A DNA stretch of 64,000 bases from Staphylococcus sp. IVB6181 (lineage in GTDB: Bacteria > Bacillota > Bacilli > Staphylococcales > Staphylococcaceae). The stretch is taken from positions 2,087,822-2,151,821 of the forward strand of contig NZ_CP095096.1 in NCBI RefSeq assembly GCF_025561445.1, written 5' to 3'. A program made the position numbers and the translations under genes. Below the pieces are notes generated by a model. It worked only from the letters and a program-made list of their open reading frames with translations, was not told the origin of the DNA and ran no database searches. How positions within the stretch are numbered: position 1 is the stretch's first letter; each line of letters opens with the position of its first letter. Below, one piece after another: positions 52,998-62,350 of this stretch.

Positions 52998-54329
52998 TTA
53001 TAGACGTTCTTCTAATTCTTGTTTTTTATCTTCATAACCTGGTTTGCCAAGTAATGCGAACATATTTTGTTTATATGCTTCTACACCTGGTTGGTTGAAT
53101 GGGTTCACACCTAATTGGTAACCGCTCATTGCACAAGCTAATTCGAAGAAGTAAACAACATAGCCGAATGTTTCCGCATCGATACGAGGGATTTTAACTA
53201 CTAAGTTCGGCACTTCGCCGTCAGTATGTGCAAGTAAAGTACCTTGGAATGCTTTTGTATTTACTTCATCAATTGTTTTGCCGGCAAGATAGTTCAATCC
53301 ATCTAAATCATCTGCGTCTTTTTCGATAGTAATATCGTGTTTAGGATTGTCGACTTTCACAACTGTTTCAAATAAGAAACGACGGCCTTCTTGAACATAT
53401 TGTCCTAATGAGTGCAAGTCAGTTGTGTAGTTAGCACTTGAAGGATAAATTCCTTTGAAGTCTTTACCTTCAGATTCGCCGTATAATTGTTTCCACCATT
53501 CATTGAAGTATTGCAATGATGGTTCATAGTTGATTAACATTTCAGTTGTATAACCTTTTGCATATAAGATATTACGCAATGTCGCATATTGGTATGCGAT
53601 ATTGTCTTCTAATTGATCAGAAGAAAGTTCTTCGCGTGCGTTCGCAGCACCGTCCATCATAGCTTTAATATCAATTCCTGCAGCCGCAATCGGTAATAAA
53701 CCTACAGCTGTTAATACTGAATAACGTCCGCCGACATCATCAGGTACTACAAATGTTTCATAGCCTTCATTTGTCGCAAGTTGTTTCAAAGCACCTTTTG
53801 CTTTATCAGTTGTCGCAAAGATACGTTGTTTTGCTTCTTCTTTACCGTATTTATCTTCTAATAATTGTTTGAAGAGACGGAAAGCAACAGCTGGTTCTGT
53901 AGTTGTACCAGATTTAGAAATAACATTGACTGAATAATCTTTACCGTCCAAGTATTCGATTAAGTCATGTAAATAAGATGATGATAAGTGGTTGCCCGCA
54001 AAGACAATTTCAGGATATTCATCACTTGTTCTGAATGATGATGTCAACATTTCAATTGCGGCACGTGCACCTAAATAAGAACCGCCGATACCTACTACAA
54101 CTAAAACATCTGAATGTTCTTTAATACGTTTAGCTGCTTCTAAGATACGTGAGAATTCTTCTTTATCATAATCTACCGGAAGGTCTAACCATCCTAAAAA
54201 GTCATTGCCTGCACCAGTACCTTCATGAATTACACGGTGGATTGTTTTAACGATTTCTTGTTGTTGCGTTAACTCATGTTCGTCAACGAATTTTAAAGCT
54301 TTGCTATAGTCTAGCTCAATATGTGTCAT
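52998..54329 (-). CDS. pgi: Glucose-6-phosphate isomerase
   Basis: Interconverts glucose 6-phosphate and fructose 6-phosphate in glycolysis. The 443 residues equal the S. aureus length I recall. The signatures [18 protein letters not shown] and [14 protein letters not shown] are complete. I chose ATG 54329, with GCAGGAGG upstream and the family's MTHIELD start; an earlier in-frame start lacks a site. The IS3 element begins 38 bases after its stop codon and splits its terminator. Confidence 0.97.
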   Translation of the reverse strand: MTHIELDYSKALKFVDEHELTQQQEIVKTIHRVIHEGTGAGNDFLGWLDLPVDYDKEEFSRILEAAKRIKEHSDVLVVVGIGGSYLGARAAIEMLTSSFRTSDEYPEIVFAGNHLSSSYLHDLIEYLDGKDYSVNVISKSGTTTEPAVAFRLFKQLLEDKYGKEEAKQRIFATTDKAKGALKQLATNEGYETFVVPDDVGGRYSVLTAVGLLPIAAAGIDIKAMMDGAANAREELSSDQLEDNIAYQYATLRNILYAKGYTTEMLINYEPSLQYFNEWWKQLYGESEGKDFKGIYPSSANYTTDLHSLGQYVQEGRRFLFETVVKVDNPKHDITIEKDADDLDGLNYLAGKTIDEVNTKAFQGTLLAHTDGEVPNLVVKIPRIDAETFGYVVYFFELACAMSGYQLGVNPFNQPGVEAYKQNMFALLGKPGYEDKKQELEERL

Positions 54330-54666
54330 TTGAACTGCCTCCTGCTTTTTGATTTCACTCATATTTTACTAAATTTCTGACAACACATTCAATAAAACTG
54401 TCTATGATTTTTCAACCTCGACTGGATTTGTGAAAAAATCGCCATTTTTTACAAAATCCTCGTACTTTTCTTGATTTAAAGCCTTTTCTGATATTTTATG
54501 GTATGTGCATATAATATTGTATAAGCCCGCCATTGCAGGAACCTAAATGATTGAGATTTCATATTTCTGTATATTTATGTAAAATAATGGTTTATTTCTC
54601 ATCTTTAATCTGCTATGATAATAACATGTTAAAAAATTCAAACTATTCTAACGAGGTGTATAAATT
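54330..54666. other. Divergent pgi-argG intergenic region
   Basis: 337 bases, very AT-rich, with no supported gene. It holds the promoters of pgi (minus) and argG (plus), a TATGAT -10-like hexamer near 54615, and an ARG-box-like site. Confidence 0.6.
54566..54583 (+). promoter_or_regulatory. Putative ARG box (ArgR/AhrC site) upstream of argG
   Basis: TCTGTATATTTATGTAAA fits the operator consensus TNTGNATWWWWATNCANA with one mismatch. It lies about 85 bases before argG, where arginine-dependent repression would be expected. Confidence 0.55.
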
Positions 54667-55872
54667 ATGAAGGATAAAATCGTATTAGCCTATTCAGGCG
54701 GATTAGATACAAGTGTGGCAGTTAAGTGGCTGATCGATAAAGGTTACGATGTTGTTGCTTGCTGTTTAGATGTAGGAGAAGGAAAAGATTTAGATGTTGT
54801 TTATCAAAAAGCATTAGATATGGGCGCAGTTGAATGCTATATCATTGATGCTACTAAAGAATTCAGCGACGAGTATGTAGCTTATGCTATTAAAGGTAAT
54901 TTAATGTATGAAAATACTTATCCAGTCGTTTCAGCATTATCTCGTCCATTAATCTCTAAAAAATTAGTCGAAATCGCAGAAAAAACAAATGCAGTTGGTA
55001 TTGCACATGGCTGTACTGGTAAAGGTAACGACCAAGTACGTTTTGAAGTAGCCATCAAAGCGTTGAACCCAGAATTGAAAGTATTTGCACCGGTACGTTC
55101 ATGGGGTTGGAGTCGTGAAGAAGAAATCGATTATGCAATTAAAAATAATATTCCGGTACCTATCAACCATGACTCGCCTTATTCTATCGACCAAAACTTA
55201 TGGGGCCGCGCAAACGAATGCGGTATTTTAGAAGATCCGTATGCAGCGCCGCCGAAAGATGCATTTGATTTAACACGCGAAATTGAAGATACACCCGATA
55301 CACCTGATGAAATCGTTTTGAAGTTTGAAAAAGGTATTCCAGTAGAAATCAATGGCAAAGCGTATCCATTAGATGATTTGATTTTGTATTTAAATGATTT
55401 AGCCGGCAAACATGGTATCGGACGTATCGACCATGTTGAAAACAGATTAGTCGGAATTAAATCTCGTGAAGTTTATGAAACACCTGGCGCTGAAGTGATT
55501 CTTAAAGCACATAAAGCTTTAGAAACCATCACTTTGACTAAAGATGTTGCACACTTTAAACCAGTTATCGAAAAACAATTTGCAGAACAAACATACAATG
55601 GTTTATGGTTCTCACCTTTAACTGACTCATTAAAAGTCTTTATCGATTCTACACAAGCACATGTCACTGGGGAAGTACGTGTGAAATTGTTCAAAGGCAA
55701 TGCAGTCGTTAACGGAAGAAAATCACCTTACTCTTTATATAATGAAAAACTTGCGACTTATACAAAAGAAGATGCATTCAATCAAGAAGCAGCAGTAGGA
55801 TTCATTGAAATCTACGGCTTGCCTACTGAAGTCAATTCTATGTTGCATGGGGGTTATTCTAATGAGCAATAA
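54667..55872 (+). CDS. argG: Argininosuccinate synthase
   Basis: Joins citrulline and aspartate with ATP, the seventh step of arginine synthesis. The 401 residues contain the PP-loop [14 protein letters not shown] (residues 9-22), [13 protein letters not shown], and the substrate-binding [18 protein letters not shown] is upstream of ATG. The 3' end overlaps argH by 11 bases, so the two are one operon. Confidence 0.97.
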   Translation: MKDKIVLAYSGGLDTSVAVKWLIDKGYDVVACCLDVGEGKDLDVVYQKALDMGAVECYIIDATKEFSDEYVAYAIKGNLMYENTYPVVSALSRPLISKKLVEIAEKTNAVGIAHGCTGKGNDQVRFEVAIKALNPELKVFAPVRSWGWSREEEIDYAIKNNIPVPINHDSPYSIDQNLWGRANECGILEDPYAAPPKDAFDLTREIEDTPDTPDEIVLKFEKGIPVEINGKAYPLDDLILYLNDLAGKHGIGRIDHVENRLVGIKSREVYETPGAEVILKAHKALETITLTKDVAHFKPVIEKQFAEQTYNGLWFSPLTDSLKVFIDSTQAHVTGEVRVKLFKGNAVVNGRKSPYSLYNEKLATYTKEDAFNQEAAVGFIEIYGLPTEVNSMLHGGYSNEQ

Positions 55873-57235
55873 AGCCTGGGGCGGTCGTTTCCAATCGGAA
55901 CCAGAAGAATGGGTAGATGCGTTTAACGCATCTATTCATTTCGACCATCTATTAATAGATGAAGATATTCAAGGAAGTATTGCACATGCGACAATGCTTG
56001 CTAAACAAGGTATCCTCACTTCCAAAGAAAGCGACACCATTATTAAGGGACTCCAGGACATCCAACAAGATTACCATGATGGTAAAGTTAAATTTACAGA
56101 AGCATTAGAAGATATTCATTTAAATATCGAACATGAATTAATCGAACGTATCGGCCCTGTCGGCGGTAAACTGCATACAGGTCGCAGCCGTAATGACCAA
56201 GTTGCGACAGATATGCACCTTTATACGAAGAAAGCCGTAAAAGAAATCATCGCATTAATTCATTCACTTCAAGAAACAATTGTACATTTGGCAGATAAAC
56301 ATGTAGATACGATTATGCCCGGCTATACGCATTTACAGCGTGCACAGCCGATTTCATTCGCACATCACGTCATGACTTACTTCTGGATGTTAGAACGTGA
56401 TAAAAATCGTTTTGAAGATGCATTAAAACGTATTGATATCAATCCATTAGGTGCTGCAGCACTCAGCGGGACAACACATGCGATTGATCGTAAGAAAATA
56501 CAAGAATTATTAGACTTTGCATCGCTGTATGAAAACAGTTTAGATGCAGTCAGTGATCGTGATTATATCGTAGAAACTTTAAATGCCATTTCACTCGTAA
56601 TGATTCATTTATCACGTTTCTCTGAAGAAATTATTTTCTGGTCAACTGATGAAGCTAAATTCATCACCTTATCCGATTCATTTTCAACAGGCTCATCAAT
56701 TATGCCGCAGAAAAAGAACCCGGATATGGCAGAACTTATCAGAGGCAAAACAGGCCGTACAACAGGTCATCTTGTCAGTATGTTAATGACATTAAAAGGC
56801 TTGCCTCTAGCTTATAACAAAGACATGCAAGAAGATAAAGAAGGCTTATTCGATGCAGTCCATACTGTTACAGGTTCACTGCGCATCTTTGAAGGCATGT
56901 TAGCGAGCATGACTGTTAATACAGATCGTTTAAACGAAACAGTTCATAACGACTTCTCAAATGCGACAGAACTTGCGGACTATCTCGTTGAAAAAGACGT
57001 ACCTTTCAGAGAGGCACATGCAATCGTAGGACAAATCGTATATTGGTGTATCCAGCACGATTGCTACTTACTTGATGTACCTCTTGAACAATATCAATCA
57101 TTCTCATCCAAAATCGATGACACGATTTATAGTTACCTCAAACCAGAAAACTGCTTAAAACGCAGAAAAAGTTATGGTTCTACAGGACAAGATGCAGTAC
57201 GTCATCAAATCGAAGTCGCAAAAGCATTACTCTAA
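55862..57235 (+). CDS. argH: Argininosuccinate lyase
   Basis: Splits argininosuccinate into arginine and fumarate. The 457 residues of the fumarase/aspartase superfamily carry the signature [15 protein letters not shown] (about 278-292) with the catalytic serine, plus [12 protein letters not shown] near residue 110. The ATG lies within the end of argG and follows GGGGG. A terminator follows. Confidence 0.97.
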   Translation: MSNKAWGGRFQSEPEEWVDAFNASIHFDHLLIDEDIQGSIAHATMLAKQGILTSKESDTIIKGLQDIQQDYHDGKVKFTEALEDIHLNIEHELIERIGPVGGKLHTGRSRNDQVATDMHLYTKKAVKEIIALIHSLQETIVHLADKHVDTIMPGYTHLQRAQPISFAHHVMTYFWMLERDKNRFEDALKRIDINPLGAAALSGTTHAIDRKKIQELLDFASLYENSLDAVSDRDYIVETLNAISLVMIHLSRFSEEIIFWSTDEAKFITLSDSFSTGSSIMPQKKNPDMAELIRGKTGRTTGHLVSMLMTLKGLPLAYNKDMQEDKEGLFDAVHTVTGSLRIFEGMLASMTVNTDRLNETVHNDFSNATELADYLVEKDVPFREAHAIVGQIVYWCIQHDCYLLDVPLEQYQSFSSKIDDTIYSYLKPENCLKRRKSYGSTGQDAVRHQIEVAKALL

Positions 57236-57244
57236 TACAAAAAC

Positions 57245-57283
57245 ACAGCCGAATTTCACGCTATTGTGAGATTCGGCTGTTTT
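57245..57283. terminator. argGH terminator
   Basis: ACAGCCGAATTTCAC pairs with GTGAGATTCGGCTGT around a six-base loop, followed by TTT. The stem is long and nearly perfect. Confidence 0.85.
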
Positions 57284-57286
57284 ACG

Positions 57287-57439
57287 TTATATTGAGTGCT
57301 TAATCCATTGTCTTAAATCCTCTAAACGATATTGTTTTACTATATTTGTTTTAACTGTTTCTAAAGTGATTTGCGACAAAGTTTGAATGAGTGTAGTTTC
57401 AATGATGTTTAATGATTCCGTGCTATTATTTTTTTGCAA
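57287..57439 (-). other. Possible 50-codon open frame or gene remnant
   Basis: A minus-strand frame from TTG 57439 to TAA 57287 encodes a peptide with protein-like composition (STESLNIIETTLIQTLSQIT, then RLEDLRQWIKHSI). No clear ribosome site and no ATG are present. A TGA closes it upstream at about 57466. It could be the tail of a lost gene, perhaps phage or plasmid derived, beside the toxin-antitoxin locus. I do not recognise it. Confidence 0.3.
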
Positions 57440-57463
57440 ATCACTACACTCTAGTGTTATAAT
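57434..57463 (+). promoter_or_regulatory. Promoter of the antitoxin RNA
   Basis: TTGCAA (57434-57439) and TATAAT (57458-57463) are 18 bases apart and point at the terminator 60 bases away. The start would be near 57470. Confidence 0.75.
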
Positions 57464-57469
57464 TCAATT

Positions 57470-57533
57470 AACAAAGAGTATTCCATAGAAACACCAATCC
57501 CCTCACTATCAGCAGTAGTGAGGGGATTTTTTG
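57470..57533 (+). ncRNA. Probable type I antitoxin RNA (RNAII/SprA-antisense type), about 64 nt
   Basis: A short RNA predicted from the promoter at 57434-57463 to the hairpin AATCCCCTCACT/AGTGAGGGGATT with six T (57496-57532). Its 5' end, ACAAAGAGTATTCCATAG, repeats the sequence complementary to the toxin start codon region (57629-57647; one base longer). It could therefore pair with the toxin mRNA at the ribosome site. Its 3' part also overlaps the toxin transcript's terminator. Layout and size resemble RNAII of the E. faecalis par locus. Confidence 0.72.
57496..57532. terminator. Shared terminator of the toxin and antitoxin RNAs
   Basis: An 11-12 bp stem (ATCCCCTCACT with its complement) lies between the two convergent transcripts. 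The plus side has six T; the minus side has a weaker tail and a longer outer stem ACACCAA/TTGGTGT. Confidence 0.8.
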
Positions 57534-57552
57534 GTGTAGCTAGATCGCCTTA

Positions 57553-57645
57553 TTATTTGTTGCGGTTACTTAGCCAAAATGTGAAAATCGCAACAACGCA
57601 CCCTGATATAATAGGGGCTATAATACTGACAAAGAGTATTACCAT
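57553..57645 (-). CDS. Type I toxin peptide, Fst/PepA1 (TxpA) family, 30 aa
   Basis: A 30-residue peptide starting MVILFVSIIAPIISGCVV and ending WLSNRNK. One membrane helix (about 2-25) is followed by a charged tail. It closely resembles the S. aureus PepA1 (SprA1) toxin as I recall it: the IIAPIISGC core and the FxxWLSxRN end are shared. Such peptides insert in the membrane and stop growth when not silenced. A very strong ribosome site AAGGAGGTGG precedes the ATG. The gene is too short for most annotation. The opposite, convergent RNA would silence it. Confidence 0.9.
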   Translation of the reverse strand: MVILFVSIIAPIISGCVVAIFTFWLSNRNK

Positions 57646-57657
57646 AGATTCCACCTC

Positions 57658-57685
57658 CTTCCATAGCACAATTCGCCTATGGAAG
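57658..57685 (-). promoter_or_regulatory. 5' hairpin touching the toxin ribosome site
   Basis: CTTCCATAG pairs with CTATGGAAG (9 bp, 10-base loop) in the toxin mRNA leader. The stem's last three bases belong to the AAGGAGG ribosome site. Par-type toxins use such a stem to slow translation. Confidence 0.7.
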
Positions 57686-57701
57686 TTAAGGCGACCTTTA
57701 T

Positions 57702-57730
57702 ATTATACTTGATTTTTTGTAATTTCAAAA
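57702..57730 (-). promoter_or_regulatory. Toxin mRNA promoter
   Basis: TATAAT (57702-57707) has TTTTGA 17 bases upstream (57725-57730) or TTGAAA at 15 bases. The transcript would start near 57695 and run about 200 bases to the shared terminator. Confidence 0.7.
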
Positions 57731-57732
57731 CG

Positions 57733-57760
57733 CAAAAAGAGCCGACATTGTCGACTCTTT
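57733..57760 (-). terminator. gudB terminator
   Basis: AAGAGTCGACA pairs with TGTCGGCTCTT (one G-U) on the minus strand, followed by TTTGCG. It overlaps the edge of the toxin promoter region. Confidence 0.72.
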
Positions 57761-57789
57761 TCTCTCATTTAAATTAACTTATTATTGAC

Positions 57790-59034
57790 CTATGCCCAAC
57801 CGCGGTAGCGTGCAGCTTCTGCTGTACGTTTGATACCTACGATGTATGCAGCTAAACGCATATCGATTTTACGGTTTTGTGCTAATTCATAAATATCGTT
57901 AAATGCTGTGACTAATTTGTCGCGCATTTTTTTGTTTACTTCTTCTTCTGACCAATAGTAACCTTGGTTGTTTTGTACCCACTCGAAGTAAGATACTGTT
58001 ACACCGCCGGCACTTGCAAGTACGTCTGGTACTAATAATACGCCGCGCTCGTGTAAAATGCGTGTTGCTTCAAGTGTTGTAGGTCCGTTTGCTGCTTCTA
58101 CTAAGATATCCGCTTTAATGTTTGGTGCGTTATCTTTAGTGATTTGGTTTTCGATTGCAGCTGGGATTAAGATATCACAATCTAATTCGAATAATTCTTT
58201 GTTAGAGATTGTTTCTTCGAATAAGTTTGTAACTGTACCGAAGCTGTCTCTGCGATCTAATAGGTAATCAATATCTAAACCTTCTGGGTCAGATAATGCA
58301 CCGTATGCGTCAGAGATACCAACGATTTTAGCACCTTTATCAAATAAGAATTTCGCTAAGAAACTTCCTGCGTTACCGAAACCTTGAATTACAATTCTTG
58401 CACCGTTAAGGTCAAGATCTTTAAGTTTCGCAGCTTGTTCAATCGCAATTACAACACCAAGTGCTGTTGAACGGTCGCGTCCTTCTGAACCACCAAGCAC
58501 AATTGGTTTACCAGTGATAAATCCAGGAGAGTTGAATTTATCTAATGCACTGTACTCATCCATCATCCAAGCCATGATTTGTGAGTTCGTCATAACGTCT
58601 GGTGCCGGAATATCTTTAGAAGGCCCAACAATTTGTGAAATTGCACGAACATAACCACGTGATAAACGTTCAACTTCATGAATGCTCATTTGACGCGGGT
58701 CACAGATGATACCGCCTTTACCGCCACCGTATGGTAAGTCAACGATACCGCATTTCATTGTCATCCACATTGATAATGCTTTAACTTCATCTACATTGAC
58801 ATTCGGGTGGAAACGTACTCCGCCTTTAGTAGGTCCAACTGCATCATTATGTTGCGCACGGTAACCAGTGAATGTTTTAACCGTACCGTCGTCCATTCTT
58901 ACTGGAATACGAACTTCTAAAAATCGTAATGGTTCTTTCACAAGATCGTACATGCCGTCATCAAAACCTAATTTATGCAATGCTTCTTTAATAATTTGTT
59001 GTGTCGATGTCACTAAATTATTGTTCTCAGTCAT
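57790..59034 (-). CDS. gudB: NAD-specific glutamate dehydrogenase
   Basis: Oxidises glutamate to 2-oxoglutarate and ammonia, feeding the TCA cycle. The 414 residues carry the substrate-lysine motif PYGGGKGGI (about residue 100), the dinucleotide motif GFGNAGSF (near 220) and a conserved C-terminus. ATG is preceded by GAGAAGGA. It lies upstream of the toxin-antitoxin locus and close to rocD. A cre-like site lies before it, as expected for a glucose-repressed gene. Confidence 0.96.
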   Translation of the reverse strand: MTENNNLVTSTQQIIKEALHKLGFDDGMYDLVKEPLRFLEVRIPVRMDDGTVKTFTGYRAQHNDAVGPTKGGVRFHPNVNVDEVKALSMWMTMKCGIVDLPYGGGKGGIICDPRQMSIHEVERLSRGYVRAISQIVGPSKDIPAPDVMTNSQIMAWMMDEYSALDKFNSPGFITGKPIVLGGSEGRDRSTALGVVIAIEQAAKLKDLDLNGARIVIQGFGNAGSFLAKFLFDKGAKIVGISDAYGALSDPEGLDIDYLLDRRDSFGTVTNLFEETISNKELFELDCDILIPAAIENQITKDNAPNIKADILVEAANGPTTLEATRILHERGVLLVPDVLASAGGVTVSYFEWVQNNQGYYWSEEEVNKKMRDKLVTAFNDIYELAQNRKIDMRLAAYIVGIKRTAEAARYRGWA

Positions 59035-59062
59035 AATCCTTCTCGCCTCTTTTTCCTAACAA

Positions 59063-59076
59063 TGATTTCGCTTTCA
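59063..59076 (-). promoter_or_regulatory. Putative CcpA (cre) site upstream of gudB
   Basis: TGAAAGCGAAATCA matches the cre consensus TGWAANCGNTNWCA at all but one position. It lies about 30-40 bases before the gudB start. CcpA repression of gudB, rocA and rocD is known in S. aureus. Confidence 0.55.
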
Positions 59077-59143
59077 TTTGTATTGTAACATAAGCGCAAC
59101 CTTTTTAAAGTGTTTTCAATCCTTTTGTTACAACTTTTTGAAC

Positions 59144-60334
59144 TTAGCTGAATACCTTCTTGATTCTTTCTAAAGCGTCATCGATTTCTTCTTTAGAAAT
59201 AACCAGCGGAGGCGCAAAACGAATCACTGTATCATGCGTTTCTTTACATAGTAAGCCTTCTTCTTTTAACGCTTCAGCATATGGGCGTGCACTTTCATTT
59301 AATTGTAAACCGATGAACAATCCGCGTCCGCGTACTTCTTCAATCGCAGGATGATCGATTTTTCTCAATTCTTCTTGGAAATATTCGCCTAACTCTTGTG
59401 AACGTCCCGCTAAATCTTCATCAACTAATACATCCAATGCCGCAATTGACACTGCAGCTGCTAAAGGATTACCGCCGAATGTAGAACCATGAGAGCCTGG
59501 TGTGAAGACATCTAATACTTCATGGTCAGCTGCTACTGCTGAAATTGGTAAAACACCGCCGCCTAAAGCTTTACCTAGGATATAAACATCTGGTTTCACG
59601 CCATCCCAATCTGTCGCAAACATTTTACCTGAACGGCCTAAGCCTGATTGAATTTCATCTGCGATGAATAAGATATTATGCTCATCAGCTAATTCGCGGA
59701 TTGTTTTCAAATAACCTTCCGGCGGAACGTTAATGCCCGCTTCACCTTGAATCGGCTCTACTAAAATAGCTGCTGTGTTTTCATTAATCGCATCTTTTAA
59801 TGCGGCTTCATCACCGAAATCAACTTTTTTGAACCCTTCTAATAATGGACCATAACCGCGTTGATATTCCGCTTCAGATGATAATGACACAGGTGCCATT
59901 GTACGTCCGTGGAAGTTGCCGTTAAATGCGATAATTTCCGCTTTATCCGGGTCAATCCCTTTAACATCATAAGACCAGCGGCGTGCTGCTTTAACTGCAG
60001 TCTCAACAGCTTCAGCGCCTGTATTCATCGGTAAGATTTTTTCTTTACCTGTTAATTCGCTGACTTTCTCATACCAGTCCCCTAAATTGTCACTGTTGAA
60101 AGCACGAGAAACTAAAGTCACTTTATCTGCTTGATCTTTTAACGCTTGAATAATTTTAGGATGACGATGGCCTTGGTTGACTGCTGAATAAGCTGCTAAC
60201 ATGTCCATGTATTTATTGCCTTCTGGATCTTTAACCCAAATACCGTCAGCCTCTGAAATGACAATTGGAAGTGGTGTGTAGTTGCGTGCCCCATAGTGTT
60301 CTGTTTTTTTAATGATATCTTCTGATCTTGTCAT
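59144..60334 (-). CDS. rocD: Ornithine aminotransferase
   Basis: Converts ornithine and 2-oxoglutarate to glutamate semialdehyde and glutamate. A 396-residue class III PLP enzyme. The PLP lysine is in [13 protein letters not shown] (about 255), the Asp in [14 protein letters not shown] (about 226) and the [15 protein letters not shown] block is near 110. GGAGG precedes the ATG. It has its own leader after the rocA terminator and lies next to gudB. Confidence 0.96.
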   Translation of the reverse strand: MTRSEDIIKKTEHYGARNYTPLPIVISEADGIWVKDPEGNKYMDMLAAYSAVNQGHRHPKIIQALKDQADKVTLVSRAFNSDNLGDWYEKVSELTGKEKILPMNTGAEAVETAVKAARRWSYDVKGIDPDKAEIIAFNGNFHGRTMAPVSLSSEAEYQRGYGPLLEGFKKVDFGDEAALKDAINENTAAILVEPIQGEAGINVPPEGYLKTIRELADEHNILFIADEIQSGLGRSGKMFATDWDGVKPDVYILGKALGGGVLPISAVAADHEVLDVFTPGSHGSTFGGNPLAAAVSIAALDVLVDEDLAGRSQELGEYFQEELRKIDHPAIEEVRGRGLFIGLQLNESARPYAEALKEEGLLCKETHDTVIRFAPPLVISKEEIDDALERIKKVFS

Positions 60335-60426
60335 AAATTATTCCTCCTTATAAACGCTTTTTTCTTTATATTTATATGTGATGAAATTGATTCAATTCTA
60401 TTGTGTTCCAATATAAAATAGCTTTG

Positions 60427-60483
60427 AAAAAAATCACATTATAGATACCTCTCATCTTAATGATGAAAGCTATAATGTGATTT
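60427..60483 (-). terminator. rocA terminator
   Basis: AAATCACATTATAG pairs with CTATAATGTGATTT (14 bp), followed by T-rich bases on the minus strand. Confidence 0.85.
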
Positions 60484-60529
60484 CCTTATTCATTTAAAAT
60501 CCTGCTTTATTCGATTGGCGTTTGTTACC

Positions 60530-62074
60530 TTACAGGTGTTCAGATACTGTACGGCCTTGCAAGTGAAGTACTAGATAATCCGGGCCGCCTGCTTTAGAGT
60601 CTGTACCTGACATTTTGAAGCCGCCGAATGGTTGATAACCTACGACTGCACCTGTGCAGCCGCGGTTGAAGTAAAGGTTGCCGACCATAAAGTCGCGGCG
60701 TGCTTGTTCTAATTTCATACGGTTATTAGAGATAACACCGCCAGTTAAACCATACTCAGTCGCATTCGCATAGTCGATGGCTTGGTCAAAGTCTTTCGCT
60801 TTGCTGAAGCCGACTACCGGTCCGAAGATTTCTTCTTGCATCACGCGGCTGTCATAAGCTAAATCTGCAAAGACTGTCGGATAAACGAAGTTCCCTACTT
60901 CATCATCCACTTTGCCGCCTGTAACTAAGCGGCCTTCATCTTCACCAATCTTCAAGTATTTTTTGATTTTCTTCAGTGCTTTGTCATCGATAACAGGTCC
61001 CATGTAGTTATCGTAACTAGAAGCATCGCCGACAGTTAATTGTTCTGTCGCTTTTTGTACACGTTCTAATAATTCATCATAGACATCTTCAACTGCGATA
61101 ACACGAGAGCAAGCTGAGCATTTTTGGCCTGAGAAGCCGAATGCTGAATTAACAATCGCATCTGTCGCTACATCCAAGTCTGCTTCGCTATCTACTACAA
61201 TCGTATCTTTACCGCCCATTTCAGCAATGACACGTTTCAAGTGATTTTGACCTTCTTGGATTTTTGAAGCTTTCTGCATAATACTTGTACCGACATTTTT
61301 AGAACCAGTGAATGAAATCAAGCCGACATCTTTATTTTCTACTAAGAAGTCGCCGATATCGCTAGAATCACCAGGAATCCAGTTAACTACCCCTTTTGGA
61401 AGTCCTGCTTCTTCTAATACTTCCATAAATTTATATGAAATCACTGGTGTATTTGATGAAGGTTTTAATAATACTGTGTTCCCTGTAACTACAGGTGCTA
61501 CTGTAGTACCTGCCATAATCGCATAAGCAAAGTTCCAAGGTGAAATTACAACTGATACACCGATTGGCAAATAATCAAATTGGTTATATTCGCCTGGACG
61601 AGAGTTGACAGGTTTGCCGTCTTTAAGTTCTAACATTTGGCGGCCGTAGTATTCCATGAAGTCAATTGCTTCTGCAGTATCTGCATCTGCTTCTTTCCAT
61701 GGCTTACCGCCTTCTTTTGTAAGTGTTGCTGAGAACTCATGTTTGCGGCGGCGTGTAATTGCTGCTGCTCTGAATAAGATGTCTGCTCTTACTTCAGGCG
61801 GCACTGTACGCCAAGTTTTAAATGCTTCTTTTGCTGCTTCTAAAGCTTTTTCTGCATGTTCTTTGTTTGCTTTAGAAACATATCCGATTGTCTCTTCTCT
61901 ATTTGACGGGTTGAATGATCTCACCTTGTCGTCAGTATAGATACGTTCACCATTAATAATGAGTGGATACTCTTTGCCTAAGTCTTCTTCGACTTTTTTG
62001 AGTGCTTTTTCATAAGCCTCTCTATTTTCTGCTTTTGAAAAATCTGTAAATGGTTCATGTTTGTACGGAATCAT
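60530..62074 (-). CDS. rocA: 1-pyrroline-5-carboxylate dehydrogenase
   Basis: Oxidises P5C/glutamate semialdehyde to glutamate with NAD+. The 514-residue aldehyde dehydrogenase has catalytic Cys in [12 protein letters not shown] (about 320), Glu in VIAEMGGKD (about 285) and the cofactor motif [10 protein letters not shown]. The AAAGGGGGA ribosome site precedes the ATG. With rocD and gudB it forms a glutamate-producing group, but it is terminated separately from rocD. Confidence 0.96.
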   Translation of the reverse strand: MIPYKHEPFTDFSKAENREAYEKALKKVEEDLGKEYPLIINGERIYTDDKVRSFNPSNREETIGYVSKANKEHAEKALEAAKEAFKTWRTVPPEVRADILFRAAAITRRRKHEFSATLTKEGGKPWKEADADTAEAIDFMEYYGRQMLELKDGKPVNSRPGEYNQFDYLPIGVSVVISPWNFAYAIMAGTTVAPVVTGNTVLLKPSSNTPVISYKFMEVLEEAGLPKGVVNWIPGDSSDIGDFLVENKDVGLISFTGSKNVGTSIMQKASKIQEGQNHLKRVIAEMGGKDTIVVDSEADLDVATDAIVNSAFGFSGQKCSACSRVIAVEDVYDELLERVQKATEQLTVGDASSYDNYMGPVIDDKALKKIKKYLKIGEDEGRLVTGGKVDDEVGNFVYPTVFADLAYDSRVMQEEIFGPVVGFSKAKDFDQAIDYANATEYGLTGGVISNNRMKLEQARRDFMVGNLYFNRGCTGAVVGYQPFGGFKMSGTDSKAGGPDYLVLHLQGRTVSEHL

Positions 62075-62248
62075 TTTTAATCCCCCTTTGTTTAATATTA
62101 AAAATGGTTTAAGAAAGCCCTTACATTTCTTATAATTACATAAAATTCAGACTATGTAAAAGGAAAATCTTCAAAATTGTGAAAATTTTTAATAGTGTGA
62201 TTGCTCATCTACTGTCGTTGTGCGATATGTAGAATCTACACTAAAATT

Positions 62249-62281
62249 AAAAAAGACCACACGAAAATATACGTGCAGTCT
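62249..62281 (-). terminator. Terminator after the OYE-type gene
   Basis: AGACTGCACG pairs with CGTGTGGTCT (two G-U), followed by six T on the minus strand. Confidence 0.82.
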
Positions 62282-62350
62282 CATTTTTCATATATATTGC
62301 GTCTATCAAATGGTTTATTTTTATATAATGCTAACTGAAAAATTAAATTT

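Noticed and set aside
57518..57712. A 64-codon frame on the + strand across the toxin locus
   Set aside because: It is antisense to the toxin gene and reads through its terminator and leader. It has no ribosome site and no recognisable product.
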